Of a DNA stretch of 64,000 nucleotides, positions 33,115 to 41,949 are shown piece by piece (the first letter of the stretch is position 1; each line of letters starts with the position of its first letter). This DNA comes from DYJK01 sp040755055 (GTDB lineage Bacteria > Bacteroidota > Ignavibacteria > Ignavibacteriales > Melioribacteraceae): assembly GCA_040755055.1 (NCBI GenBank), contig JBFMBS010000009.1, positions 1 to 64,000 of the forward strand. Direction: 5' to 3'. The position numbers and the translations under genes are program-made. The notes below the pieces were generated by a model. That model was not told the origin of the DNA. It saw only the letters and a list, made by a program, of their open reading frames with translations, and ran no database searches.

Positions 33115-35337
33115 ATGAGCAAAGATCTTATTCTTGTGGAGTCGCCCTCCAAAGCTAAAACTATTAATAAATATGTCGGAAGTAAATTTGTTGTTGAAGC
33201 AACGGTAGGACATATTAAAAATCTTCCCAAAACAAAACTTGGTATTGATGTAGAGAATGAATTCAAACCTAGTTTAGTAACTATCAGGGGCAAAAGCGAC
33301 GTTATAAAAAAGATAAAAAGCTTAGCATCAAAATCCCAAAATATTTATATAGCAACCGACCCCGACCGTGAAGGTGAGGCAATTGCTCAAGACGTTGTTG
33401 ATATACTCGACAATAAAAACCAGCAAAAAATCCAGCGTGTACTTTTTAACGAGATTACCAAAAATGCCGTAAAAAACGCTTTGAACTCTCCGATTAAAAT
33501 CGATGAACATCTTGTTACTTCCCAACGTGCCCGTCGTGCGATGGATAGGATAATCGGTTATAAAGTAAGTCCATTTTTATGGCGTGCTGTTTTAGATTCA
33601 TATGGAAGTTCACTTTCCGCCGGGCGCGTTCAATCCGTAGCATTAAGACTAATTTGCGAGCGCGAAGAAGAGATTGATAAATTTATTGCAACGGAATATT
33701 GGTCAATCGTTGCAATATTTACAACCGAATCCGGTGAAAAAATCCAGGCAAAATTATATGAGGTTGATGGTAAACAGATTAAAATTCCGCCTAAACCAAA
33801 TATGACCAAAGAAGAACTTGATCAATTTTTGCAGACAAATTTTGCGATCACTTCAAATGAATTGGCACAAGAAATTCTCGAAAAGATTAATTCCAAGAAT
33901 AACTTTTCTATTTCAGATCTTAACAAGAAAGAATCAAGACGAAACCCGTTTCCTCCATTCATAACAAGCACATTGCAAGTTGAAGCATCGCGTAAATTGA
34001 AATTCAGACCACGGCGAACAATGATGATTGCACAAAATCTTTATGAAGGAATTGAACTGGGTGATGAAGGTGTTACCGGGTTGATAACCTACATGAGAAC
34101 GGATTCTACAAGATTAAGCGAAGAAATATTAAACGATGCCCGTGATTATCTGATTAATTCTTATGGTGAAAATTATGTTACCGAAAAACCAAGGACATTC
34201 GAACAAAAGAAAAAAAATGTTCAAGATGCACACGAGGCAATACGTCCTACTTCGCTAAAATACACCCCGGAATTTGTAAAACCCTATCTCGATGATGCCC
34301 AGTTTAAGTTATACGATTTAATATGGAAACGATTTGTAGCATCGCAAATGGAATCTGCCAAATTAGAAACAACCACAGTCAGCATAAAAGCAGACGAGTT
34401 CGTATTCAGGGCTTCCGGCACAACAATTTTATTCGATGGATTCCTAAGGATTTATGATGAATCAACTGAAGAAAGTAATGATGAAAACGGCAGCGGATCA
34501 AAAATTCCGGCCGGTTTAGAACTTGATCAAAAGTTAAATCTAGATGAAATTAATCCCAACCAGCATTTTACCAAGCCGCCGCCAAGATATACTGAAAGTT
34601 CTTTGATAAAAGAATTAGAGTATAATGGAATCGGCAGACCCTCTACTTATGCAATGATTGTAGGAACTATAATTGACCGGAAATATGTAGAACAGACCGA
34701 TCGTAAACTTATTCCAACAGATATTGGAAAAAAAGTTAACTCAATACTTGTTAAAAATTTCCCGGATATATTTAATGTTAACTTTACAGCAAAGATGGAA
34801 GAAGAATTGGATTCAATTGCAGAAGGAGAGATTGAATATCTGCAAGTGTTAAATGATTTTTACGGGCCGTTCTCAAAATCCTTGAAAGAAGTTGAAGCAA
34901 ATCTTGAAAAGATTAAATGTGATAAGTGCGGTTCGGATATGGATATCAAAATCGGCAGATTCGGAAAATTTTTAGCTTGCACAAATTACCCCGAATGCAA
35001 AAATATTAAGTCGCTTAAAGAAATCAGCGGTAACAATAATGAACCGGAATATACCGGCGAAACATGTCCAAAATGCGGTTCGCGAACTGTTTACCGTGAA
35101 GGAAAATTCGGAAGATTCATCGGCTGCGAAAAATATCCCGATTGTGATTTTACTAAAATTATTACTTTGGGAATTACATGTCCTCAATGCAATCAAGGTG
35201 AAATCATAACCAGGAGAACTAAAAGGGGGAAAATCTTTTACGGATGCAACAGATATCCCGAATGTGATTATGCAACCTGGAAGCTTCCAAAAGCAAAAGC
35301 AGAAGAGCCTGAAGTTACAGAGGAAGAGGAATACTAA
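33115..35337 (+). CDS. topA: DNA topoisomerase I
   Basis: Type IA topoisomerase that relaxes negative supercoils, 740 residues. The Toprim domain opens the protein (LILVESPSKAKTINKYVG, with the acidic triad DPDREGEAIA). The catalytic Tyr is in GLITYMRTDSTRLSEE. Three C-terminal four-cysteine zinc ribbons follow (starting CDKCGSDM, CPKCGSRT and CPQCNQGE). It has a normal bacterial length and sits in a compact run with smg upstream and a tyrosine recombinase 20 bp downstream. Confidence 0.96.
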   Translation: MSKDLILVESPSKAKTINKYVGSKFVVEATVGHIKNLPKTKLGIDVENEFKPSLVTIRGKSDVIKKIKSLASKSQNIYIATDPDREGEAIAQDVVDILDNKNQQKIQRVLFNEITKNAVKNALNSPIKIDEHLVTSQRARRAMDRIIGYKVSPFLWRAVLDSYGSSLSAGRVQSVALRLICEREEEIDKFIATEYWSIVAIFTTESGEKIQAKLYEVDGKQIKIPPKPNMTKEELDQFLQTNFAITSNELAQEILEKINSKNNFSISDLNKKESRRNPFPPFITSTLQVEASRKLKFRPRRTMMIAQNLYEGIELGDEGVTGLITYMRTDSTRLSEEILNDARDYLINSYGENYVTEKPRTFEQKKKNVQDAHEAIRPTSLKYTPEFVKPYLDDAQFKLYDLIWKRFVASQMESAKLETTTVSIKADEFVFRASGTTILFDGFLRIYDESTEESNDENGSGSKIPAGLELDQKLNLDEINPNQHFTKPPPRYTESSLIKELEYNGIGRPSTYAMIVGTIIDRKYVEQTDRKLIPTDIGKKVNSILVKNFPDIFNVNFTAKMEEELDSIAEGEIEYLQVLNDFYGPFSKSLKEVEANLEKIKCDKCGSDMDIKIGRFGKFLACTNYPECKNIKSLKEISGNNNEPEYTGETCPKCGSRTVYREGKFGRFIGCEKYPDCDFTKIITLGITCPQCNQGEIITRRTKRGKIFYGCNRYPECDYATWKLPKAKAEEPEVTEEEEY

Positions 35338-35357
35338 TAACTAATCTGCGGATATAG

Positions 35358-36254
35358 ATGAGCAAGGTTAAATTACAAGAAGTTATCCGCGATACTTTAT
35401 CGGAACTATCAGGTATAAGCAGAGCGTCCGATAATACAATCCAGGCTTATGAAAACGATTTAACAGAATTCTCAAATTTCTGCGCAGAACAAAAAATCGA
35501 TACCATCGATCAAATATCCGAGAGAGTAATTCGTCGTTTTGTTATGAAATTAAATTCAAAAGAACTTTCAAAAAGTTCTGTATCAAGAAAACTTTCTACA
35601 TTGCGTAGAATGTTTGGTTTTGCCTTAAGAAATGAAATAATTGATAAAAACCCGATAAAAAAGATTCCTAATCCTAAAGTAAAAAGAAAGCTCCCGGAAA
35701 CAATTAATCTTGATTCTTTTTTGGAAATTTATAGATTGATAGACAAAGATAAAAACTCTGAGCATAAAAATAGGAATAAGGCAATTTTAGAATTGTTGTA
35801 CGGTTGTGCGCTTCGTGTTTCTGAATTATGCGGCTTAAATATTGGAGATGTTGATTTGAACAAGAAACAGTTAAGAGTTTTGGGAAAAGGTTCTAAAGTT
35901 CGGATAGTGCCAATAGGAAACGAATCAATTAAAATTATTAGAGACTACTTTCAAGAATTAAGTGATCGTTTATATAGTGACCCTTTATTTTATAATGATA
36001 AATCTGTAAGGATAAATAGATTTGAAGTTTATGTAATTGTAAAGAAATATATTAACGATGTATCTGACATTGAGAAAAAAAGTCCCCACATACTTAGGCA
36101 CAGTGCAGCTACTCACATGCTTGATAGGGATGCCGATATAATGGCTGTTAAAGAAATTCTTGGACATGAAAATTTATCAACAACACAGATTTATACACAC
36201 GTAAGTATAGAACGATTAAAAAAATCATATAAAAAAGCACATCCAAAATCTTAA
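35358..36254 (+). CDS. tyrosine recombinase XerC/XerD family
   Basis: Site-specific recombinase of 298 residues, the XerC/D length. An N-terminal SAM-like domain (about 1-95) precedes the catalytic domain. Catalytic residues are visible: Arg in YGCALRVSELCGL, Lys near LRVLGKGSKVRIVPIG, HxxR in HILRHSAATHML, His in LGHENLSTTQ and Tyr in IYTHVS. A place between topA and hpf-hprK fits chromosome dimer resolution rather than an integron or phage integrase. It lacks the extra alpha-helical insert of IntI, which would follow the second conserved block. XerC versus XerD is not resolved. Confidence 0.92.
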   Translation: MSKVKLQEVIRDTLSELSGISRASDNTIQAYENDLTEFSNFCAEQKIDTIDQISERVIRRFVMKLNSKELSKSSVSRKLSTLRRMFGFALRNEIIDKNPIKKIPNPKVKRKLPETINLDSFLEIYRLIDKDKNSEHKNRNKAILELLYGCALRVSELCGLNIGDVDLNKKQLRVLGKGSKVRIVPIGNESIKIIRDYFQELSDRLYSDPLFYNDKSVRINRFEVYVIVKKYINDVSDIEKKSPHILRHSAATHMLDRDADIMAVKEILGHENLSTTQIYTHVSIERLKKSYKKAHPKS

Positions 36255-36263
36255 GGAGTTGTT

Positions 36264-36569
36264 ATGAATATTAAAATAACATCACGTAAATTCAAAGCAA
36301 AAGATTCCTTAAAAGATTACATCACAGATGAATTAAAAGCATTAGGAAAATTCCACGACCAAATTCTCGATGCAAGTGTTGTCCTCAGCTATACACATCC
36401 AACAGACAGCATAAAAACAGCAGAAATAATTTTAAATATTCCCGGTTCAAAAATAACTGTTACACATTCAAGCGAAGAGTTCGAAAAATCAGTCAGCGCT
36501 GCCATCACTAAAGCAACGAAGCAGCTTACTAAAATTAAAACCAAGCGCATCTCAAGGAAAAAACCATGA
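36264..36569 (+). CDS. hpf: ribosome hibernation-promoting factor
   Basis: Short HPF/RaiA-type protein of 101 residues that binds the 30S subunit and drives ribosome inactivation in stationary phase. The fold starts NIKITSRKFKAKDSLKDYI and ends with a basic tail (KIKTKRISRKKP). It lacks the C-terminal dimerisation domain of long HPF, so it would need a partner such as RMF or act like YfiA. AAGGAGT lies 6 bp upstream of the ATG. The end overlaps the hprK start by 4 bp. Confidence 0.9.
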   Translation: MNIKITSRKFKAKDSLKDYITDELKALGKFHDQILDASVVLSYTHPTDSIKTAEIILNIPGSKITVTHSSEEFEKSVSAAITKATKQLTKIKTKRISRKKP

Positions 36570-37576
36570 ATATTAATGAGAAGAATATCGCAAAGAAAGA
36601 TAGTATAACTGTAGAATTCTTCTATAATAATATTAAGGATCGATTCAAATTAAAATTATTGAATGATCAAGTCGGCTTCGACCGCCAGATAAACGATCAT
36701 AATTTACATCGACCGGGATTACCCTTAGCCGGATTCCTCGAACTCTTTTCATATAACAGAGTTCAAGTTTTTGGTAACACCGAAATGAGATATCTAAGAA
36801 ATCTTAATCCGGCTGAAAGAAAAAAGTCGCTTGAGAATATTCTAAAATTCAGCATACCGTGTTTAATTATTACAAATAATAATAAGCCAACCCCGGAAAT
36901 GATCGAGTTAGCTAACAAGTATCAAATACCAATTTTTGGTTCAACTTTTGCAACGACAAAACTGTTTTACTTAATAAGTGATTTTTTAGACGATCAATTT
37001 GCACCAAGACTTTCAATCCACGGATCTTTTGTTGACGTTTATGGTGTAGGAATGATGTTCATAGGCAAATCCGGAATAGGTAAAAGCGAAGTTGCTCTCG
37101 ATCTTGTTGAAAGGGGGCATCGGCTTGTTGCAGATGATGTCGTCATACTCACTAAAAAAGGTGAGGGGATTCTGATGGGTTCCGGAACCGAACTCGTCAA
37201 GCATTTCATGGAATTAAGAGGTATCGGGATAATTGATGTTCGCAGTATGTTCGGCGTAAGGGCAATAAGATTTCAAAAGCGATTAGAAGTTATTATTGAA
37301 CTGGAAATATGGAATGAACATTCGGATTATACCAGGACCGGTTTGGATAGTCAAACGGCAACTGTTATGGATGTAGATATTCCTTACATAAAACTGCCTA
37401 TAATACCGGGTAAAAATATCACGGTTATTTCGGAGATTATTGCTCTTAACTATTTATTAAAACATTATGGTTATGATGCTGCAAAAGTATTTCAAGACCG
37501 GCTAACGTCAAAAATTCAGCAGAAAAACAAGGAAATTAACCGTTCTATCGATTATTTCGAACATGATTTTGAATAA
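36566..37576 (+). CDS. hprK: HPr kinase/phosphorylase
   Basis: Bifunctional enzyme that phosphorylates and dephosphorylates HPr or an HPr-like protein on a serine. It has 336 residues. The N-terminal domain (about 1-140) is followed by the P-loop GKSGIGKSEVALDLV and the family signature ELRGIGIIDVRSMFGV. In Gram-negatives the gene often lies with rpoN, hpf and ptsN-like genes; here it overlaps hpf. Its HPr substrate gene is not in the window. Confidence 0.94.
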   Translation: MNINEKNIAKKDSITVEFFYNNIKDRFKLKLLNDQVGFDRQINDHNLHRPGLPLAGFLELFSYNRVQVFGNTEMRYLRNLNPAERKKSLENILKFSIPCLIITNNNKPTPEMIELANKYQIPIFGSTFATTKLFYLISDFLDDQFAPRLSIHGSFVDVYGVGMMFIGKSGIGKSEVALDLVERGHRLVADDVVILTKKGEGILMGSGTELVKHFMELRGIGIIDVRSMFGVRAIRFQKRLEVIIELEIWNEHSDYTRTGLDSQTATVMDVDIPYIKLPIIPGKNITVISEIIALNYLLKHYGYDAAKVFQDRLTSKIQQKNKEINRSIDYFEHDFE

Positions 37577-37596
37577 TTTTTTATTAAAAAGTGTGC

Positions 37597-37625
37597 TTGA
37601 CAGCCCGATTTTGATTTATTATTTT
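37597..37625 (+). promoter_or_regulatory. candidate promoter for the M23 peptidase gene
   Basis: TTGACA (37597-37602) is followed after 17 bp by TATTTT (37620-37625), inside TATTTTCG, close to the Bacteroidota -7 box TAnnTTTG. The gene's ATG at 37643 is 17 bp downstream. It lies in the 66-bp gap after hprK. Confidence 0.45.
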
Positions 37626-37642
37626 CGCAACCACGTTTCGCT

Positions 37643-38566
37643 ATGAAAAAATTTTACTACTTTTCAAAATCAAAGTTAAAGTTTGTAGAGATACGAAATT
37701 TCTATAAGAAATTCGTATTCCTAGTACTATTTTCTTCATTAATAGTTTCTTTCTTTCTCTTCGGAACATTTTTAATATTCAGCGAAATGCTCAACCCCGA
37801 CTCAGAAGTGAAATCTCTTAAAAGAACTAATGAGGAATTAAAGGAACAGATAAATTCCTTTTATTCAAATTACCAGGCGCTTGAAGAAAGAATAAAAAAT
37901 TTATCTGAAAAAAGTCGGGAACTTAGATTAGTAACTAATTTAGATCCTTTGGATAATGCAGAGAATTATGGAACGGGTGGTTCTGCTTTCACCCCAATTT
38001 CAACCAATAGTCCGTCTGAAATAGAATCTAAACTCGAAGAGTTGAATTCTTATATAGATAAAGTATCGCTAAAGGTTAAATTAGAAACAAATAATTACCA
38101 GGAAATTGAGAACAAATTAACAGAGAATGAAAAGTTATTTTCTGTAATACCGGCAATAGTACCATGCAACGGAAGAGTGGCTGACGATTTTGGTTTCAGA
38201 TTGCATCCCATATTAAAGATACGCCGAATGCACAATGGAATTGATATCATAGCTGATATTGGAACAAAAGTTTACGCACCTGGTGATGGTCAAGTAGTAT
38301 TTGCCGGAAGAAAAGGGGGATTTGGTTTAACATTAGAAATAGATCATGGATTTGGGTATAGAACAACTTACGCACATTTAGATAAAATTAATGCTAAAGT
38401 TGGGCAATTAGTTCAAAGAGGGGACTATGTTGCAAATACTGGAAATTCTGGATCCTTATCAACCGGACCACACCTTCACTATGAAATTAGACACAATGAT
38501 ATACCTCTTAACCCCAGAAATTTTATTTATGACGATGTTGAACTTTTTGAAATAGTCAAAAAATAA
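37643..38566 (+). CDS. M23 family metallopeptidase
   Basis: Membrane-anchored peptidoglycan endopeptidase of the LytM/M23 type, 307 residues. A helix at about 28-52 (FVFLVLFSSLIVSFFLFGTF) anchors it. A periplasmic coiled coil (about 60-170) precedes the catalytic domain (about 185-300). The zinc ligands are seen in RMHNGIDIIADIG and HLHYEIRH. A single-pass protein with a coiled coil and M23 domain may be a division-linked hydrolase or an EnvC/NlpD-like activator; the intact ligands favour real activity. A candidate promoter lies just upstream. Confidence 0.93.
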   Translation: MKKFYYFSKSKLKFVEIRNFYKKFVFLVLFSSLIVSFFLFGTFLIFSEMLNPDSEVKSLKRTNEELKEQINSFYSNYQALEERIKNLSEKSRELRLVTNLDPLDNAENYGTGGSAFTPISTNSPSEIESKLEELNSYIDKVSLKVKLETNNYQEIENKLTENEKLFSVIPAIVPCNGRVADDFGFRLHPILKIRRMHNGIDIIADIGTKVYAPGDGQVVFAGRKGGFGLTLEIDHGFGYRTTYAHLDKINAKVGQLVQRGDYVANTGNSGSLSTGPHLHYEIRHNDIPLNPRNFIYDDVELFEIVKK

Positions 38567-38591
38567 AAAAACCTATTCAGGAGAAAATTAT

Positions 38592-38822
38592 ATGATCTGG
38601 ACCGTCGAATTAGCCTCGTATTTAGATGACGCTCCTTGGCCAGCAACGAAAGAAGAGTTAATAGATTATGCAGAAAGAATTGGCGCACCTTTAGAAGTAG
38701 TTGAGAATCTGCAAGAACTAGAAGATTCTGACGAACCGTACGAATCTATTGAAGACATTTGGCCCGACTACCCAAGTGATGAAGATTTCTTTTATACCGA
38801 CGATGACGAATTCAAATCTTAA
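38592..38822 (+). CDS. DUF2795 domain-containing protein
   Basis: Small acidic protein of 76 residues. The segment VELASYLDDAPWPATKEELIDYAE matches the DUF2795 pattern, and the C-terminal 25 residues are Asp/Glu-rich (PSDEDFFYTDDDEF). The function of the domain is unknown. AGGAG precedes the ATG. It lies between the M23 gene and holB, 26 and 13 bp away, and could be co-transcribed with both. Confidence 0.82.
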   Translation: MIWTVELASYLDDAPWPATKEELIDYAERIGAPLEVVENLQELEDSDEPYESIEDIWPDYPSDEDFFYTDDDEFKS

Positions 38823-38835
38823 ATATGGTTCATAG

Positions 38836-39951
38836 ATGAATAATCTTTGGGCTGAGGTTTTTGAACAAACAAAAGCTAAGGAAATATTAGAAAAGTTAAT
38901 TATTACAAAGCGTGTTCCCCACGCTTTTATTTTTTCTGGCCAAGAGGGGATTGGCAAATTCTTTACAGCCATCCAATTTGCTAAAGTTTTATATGCCAAT
39001 GTAGGGACAGAAAAACAAGATTACATATTACAATCTATTTCACACCTCACCGAACCATATATTAAATTAATTACACCTTTACCAAGAGGTAAAAATGAAT
39101 CGACAGATGATAATGCTGTAGAGAAACTTACCAAAGATCAGATTGAGGGATTAACCGAAGAACTAAATAAGCTGATTGAAAATCCTTACCACAATTTCGA
39201 ACTTGAAAATGCAAACACAATCAAGATAAATAGTATTAGGGATATAAAAAGATTTTTAAGCACTAATTTTAGTGATATTGCTTACCGGTTCATTATTATA
39301 CTTAATGCACATGAGATGAATGAACAGTCTCAAAATGCATTATTAAAAAGTCTGGAAGAACCGCCTGAAAATGTAATATTTATTCTTATTACAGATAGCT
39401 TAAATAAATTACTTTCTACCGTTCAATCGAGATGCTGGATAGTTGATTTTGAACCACTCAGTCAACAAGCTGTTAGATCAATTTTAATTAAATATTTTAA
39501 TATTGATGATAGAACAGCAGAATTGTTATCATTATTTTCAGAGGGCTCAGTTCACAGAGCATTATCATTAAAAGATAAGAACCTGGCAAAATCTTCCGAT
39601 ATAATAATTGCTATCTTAAGATATTCAATAGCAAAACGTTATTATTCAGCTTTTCTTGAACTGAACAGACTTTTAGAGGATAGTTCATTAGTTGAAATTC
39701 AATTTATATTAAGACTAATCAAATTATGGATAAGTGATAATATCAAGAACAGATTGAATAATAATGATTACTTTTTTAACAACTACATTGAAACGCTAAA
39801 AAAGTTTAATGAAAAATTTAGAGATTACGACCTTACAAGTTTGTATGACAGACTTGATGTCATAGATAATAATTGTACAAAAAATGTTAACTTGAATGTA
39901 ATTTCGCTTAACATTATATTTGAATTAGCGTCTATATCCATAAGGAAATAA
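38836..39951 (+). CDS. holB: DNA polymerase III subunit delta'
   Basis: Clamp-loader subunit of 371 residues. The N-terminal AAA+ module starts WAEVFEQTKAKEILEKLI, and the SRC motif that senses ATP in neighbouring subunits is present in STVQSRCWIVDF. The P-loop is degenerate: GQEGIGKFF has Phe where Ser or Thr is required, fitting a non-hydrolysing delta'. QNALLKSLEEPPENVIFIL is the conserved Walker B region. It is 2 bp upstream of the PSP1 gene, matching the common holB-yaaT order. Confidence 0.92.
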   Translation: MNNLWAEVFEQTKAKEILEKLIITKRVPHAFIFSGQEGIGKFFTAIQFAKVLYANVGTEKQDYILQSISHLTEPYIKLITPLPRGKNESTDDNAVEKLTKDQIEGLTEELNKLIENPYHNFELENANTIKINSIRDIKRFLSTNFSDIAYRFIIILNAHEMNEQSQNALLKSLEEPPENVIFILITDSLNKLLSTVQSRCWIVDFEPLSQQAVRSILIKYFNIDDRTAELLSLFSEGSVHRALSLKDKNLAKSSDIIIAILRYSIAKRYYSAFLELNRLLEDSSLVEIQFILRLIKLWISDNIKNRLNNNDYFFNNYIETLKKFNEKFRDYDLTSLYDRLDVIDNNCTKNVNLNVISLNIIFELASISIRK

Positions 39952-39953
39952 AG

Positions 39954-40802
39954 TTGTATCATATAGATTTGTCCGACCACAAAAAGGATTCTATCGAATC
40001 CGATCTTACCAAAAGTGAAAATAAAATTTTTCAAGATATTTACGAATCAAAAATTATTTCTAAACTACACGAAAACAGCTGTAATTTCAGTGGTTGTTTT
40101 TTTTGCTCTTGTAGTTTAGAGAATCATACTCCTATTGATAGCAGAAACATTGTTGAAATCGAATGTAATGGCTTGTTAAATAACAATTATTGTGAGATTA
40201 TTGATAAAAACGATTTTAATTATTTTCCGGGCGATCTGATAGTAGTAAGTAATGATGAATCGTTAGAGTTAGCCCAAGTTAAATCAATTGGAGAATTAGT
40301 AAGACTCAAGCGCCATAATCTTGGTTGTTATAACGAAAAATTACCCACTGTAGTTCGTAAGTTAAACAAAGAAGATAATGATAAGTTAAATAAAAATTTT
40401 TTTGATGAACAACGTGCTGTACCGATCTTCAAAAAGACTGCCGAAAAGTTTAATCTAAATATGAAACTTGTTAGCGTCCACTATCAATTCGATAGGAAAA
40501 AATTATTCTTTTTCTATACTGCCGATGGGAGAGTTGATTTTCGTGAATTGGCAAAAGAATTGGCCAGCGAGTTTAAAACAAGAATCGAATTAAGACAAAT
40601 TGGTGTACGAGACGAAGCCAAGAAGTTAGGCGGAATGGGAACATGTGGAAGGGAATATTGTTGCATTTCTGTTCTCTCTTCATTTAAGAAGATTACCACT
40701 CAATTAGCAAATGACCAGAATTTACTTTCAAGCATGGGAAAACTTAGTGGTCCTTGCGGAAAACTTAAATGCTGTTTATCGTTTGAATCCGAATCATTTT
40801 AA
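39954..40802 (+). CDS. PSP1 domain protein (YaaT/RicT-like)
   Basis: 282 residues from TTG 39954. The PSP1 domain covers about residues 90-275. It carries the family's cysteine groups GTCGREYCCISVLSSF and SGPCGKLKCCLSFE, and a further Cys-rich stretch lies near residue 45 (CNFSGCFFCSC). In Bacillus the homologue RicT forms an Fe-S complex with RicA and RicF that affects RNase Y. That role has not been shown in this group. It directly follows holB. Confidence 0.88.
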   Translation: MYHIDLSDHKKDSIESDLTKSENKIFQDIYESKIISKLHENSCNFSGCFFCSCSLENHTPIDSRNIVEIECNGLLNNNYCEIIDKNDFNYFPGDLIVVSNDESLELAQVKSIGELVRLKRHNLGCYNEKLPTVVRKLNKEDNDKLNKNFFDEQRAVPIFKKTAEKFNLNMKLVSVHYQFDRKKLFFFYTADGRVDFRELAKELASEFKTRIELRQIGVRDEAKKLGGMGTCGREYCCISVLSSFKKITTQLANDQNLLSSMGKLSGPCGKLKCCLSFESESF

Positions 40803-40814
40803 TAGATAAATTTG
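40782..40814 (+). promoter_or_regulatory. candidate promoter for the hydroxyacyl-CoA dehydrogenase gene
   Basis: TTTG (40782-40785) and a perfect TAnnTTTG box, TAAATTTG (40807-40814), are 21 bp apart, close to the Bacteroidota -33/-7 arrangement. The ATG at 40843 is 28 bp further on, with AGAGGAA as Shine-Dalgarno. The -33 box lies in the last codons of the PSP1 gene. Confidence 0.5.
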
Positions 40815-40842
40815 CTCCCAACTAATAAAAAGAGGAACTATT

Positions 40843-41691
40843 ATGAACGGCGAGAAAATTGCTGTCATTGGTAGTGGAACAATGGGTAGTGGTATTGCTC
40901 ATACTTTCGCACAATACAATTACGAGGTTTTTCTAGTTGATAAAACGGATGAATTATTAAATAAGGCTATATCTCAAATCTCAAGAAATATTGATAGACA
41001 AATTCAAAAAGGCACTGTCCTGGAATCTGATAAAAGAACAATTCTAAGTAACATTCGTAATATATCTAATATTAACAACTTACCTGAGAATATATCATTA
41101 ATAGTAGAAGCTATTTATGAAGATAAACAAAATAAAATTGAAGTTTTCACAAGATTAAATGAATTGATCGACACAAATTGTATTTTTGCTTCCAATACTT
41201 CATCAATCTCAATATCTGAGTTAGGTGCCAAATCAAGACCTGAGCTTTTTATCGGGATGCATTTCATGAATCCAGTCCCAATTATGAAGTTGGTTGAAAT
41301 TATTCGCGGACATAAAACAAGCGATGAAACCGTTAGTTTTATAAAAGAAATAACAACTAAAATTAATAAGACACCAATCGAAGTAAATGACTATCCTGGA
41401 TTCATCTCAAATCGTATATTAATGCCTATGATTAATGAGGCAATATTTGCTCTATATGAAGGAGTAGCAAGTACGGAGGCAATTGACCAAATTATGAAGA
41501 TGGGAATGAACCATCCGATGGGCCCGTTGACTTTGGCTGACTTTATTGGTCTTGATGTTTGTTTATCTATAATGAATGTACTTTATGAAGGCTTTAATGA
41601 TCCTAAATATAGACCATGCCCATTACTTAAGAAAATGGTTGCGTCTGGGACTTTAGGTAGAAAAACTGGTGAAGGATTTTACAAATACTAA
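40843..41691 (+). CDS. hbd: 3-hydroxyacyl-CoA (3-hydroxybutyryl-CoA) dehydrogenase
   Basis: NAD-dependent oxidation of 3-hydroxyacyl-CoA, or the reverse in butyrate-type metabolism. It has 282 residues, the length of the stand-alone Hbd/PaaH enzymes. The Rossmann motif IGSGTMGSGIAHTFA is at the N-terminus. HFMNPVPIMKLVEII contains the catalytic His, and PGFISNRILMPMINEAI opens the C-terminal helical domain. It has its own candidate promoter and no thiolase or crotonase neighbours. Substrate chain length is not decided by sequence. Confidence 0.92.
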   Translation: MNGEKIAVIGSGTMGSGIAHTFAQYNYEVFLVDKTDELLNKAISQISRNIDRQIQKGTVLESDKRTILSNIRNISNINNLPENISLIVEAIYEDKQNKIEVFTRLNELIDTNCIFASNTSSISISELGAKSRPELFIGMHFMNPVPIMKLVEIIRGHKTSDETVSFIKEITTKINKTPIEVNDYPGFISNRILMPMINEAIFALYEGVASTEAIDQIMKMGMNHPMGPLTLADFIGLDVCLSIMNVLYEGFNDPKYRPCPLLKKMVASGTLGRKTGEGFYKY

Positions 41692-41717
41692 AACGCACAT
41701 AATGAATATTATGTAAA

Positions 41718-41921
41718 CTATGATAATGAGAGATAAAGATAGATAACCACAATAAATATCAATAACCAGAAAATGATATTCCTCTTCCCCCATGTTCTTG
41801 AACGTGTGGCATTACTTCTAAAGGAAAATTTTTCCCTTTTTTTTAATTCTTCGTCAATTTCCGGCTTATAAAATCTGGGGGTATAATCAAAGTTTTTATG
41901 TTTGATTTTTTTGAAAAGCAT
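41718..41921 (-). CDS. small conserved-looking membrane protein after ftsY
   Basis: 67 residues from ATG 41921 (MLFKKIKHKNFDYTPRFYK). A basic N-terminal half leads to a C-terminal membrane helix (NIIFWLLIFIVVIYLYLSL). The frame is open further upstream to 42008, but that part overlaps ftsY. It starts 29 bp after the ftsY stop on the same strand, so it is probably the last gene of pgsA-ftsY. I cannot give a function. The high Lys/Arg/Phe content beside a C-terminal anchor suggests a membrane-tethered cytoplasmic segment. Confidence 0.6.
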   Translation of the reverse strand: MLFKKIKHKNFDYTPRFYKPEIDEELKKREKFSFRSNATRSRTWGKRNIIFWLLIFIVVIYLYLSLS

Positions 41922-41949
41922 AATAAACACTTTTATTTTACAATTACTC

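Noticed and set aside
35358..36254. The tyrosine recombinase as the integrase for the attC-like sites
   Set aside because: Xer length and motifs, location in a housekeeping run with topA and hpf-hprK, 16 kb from the sites, and no IntI-type insert seen.
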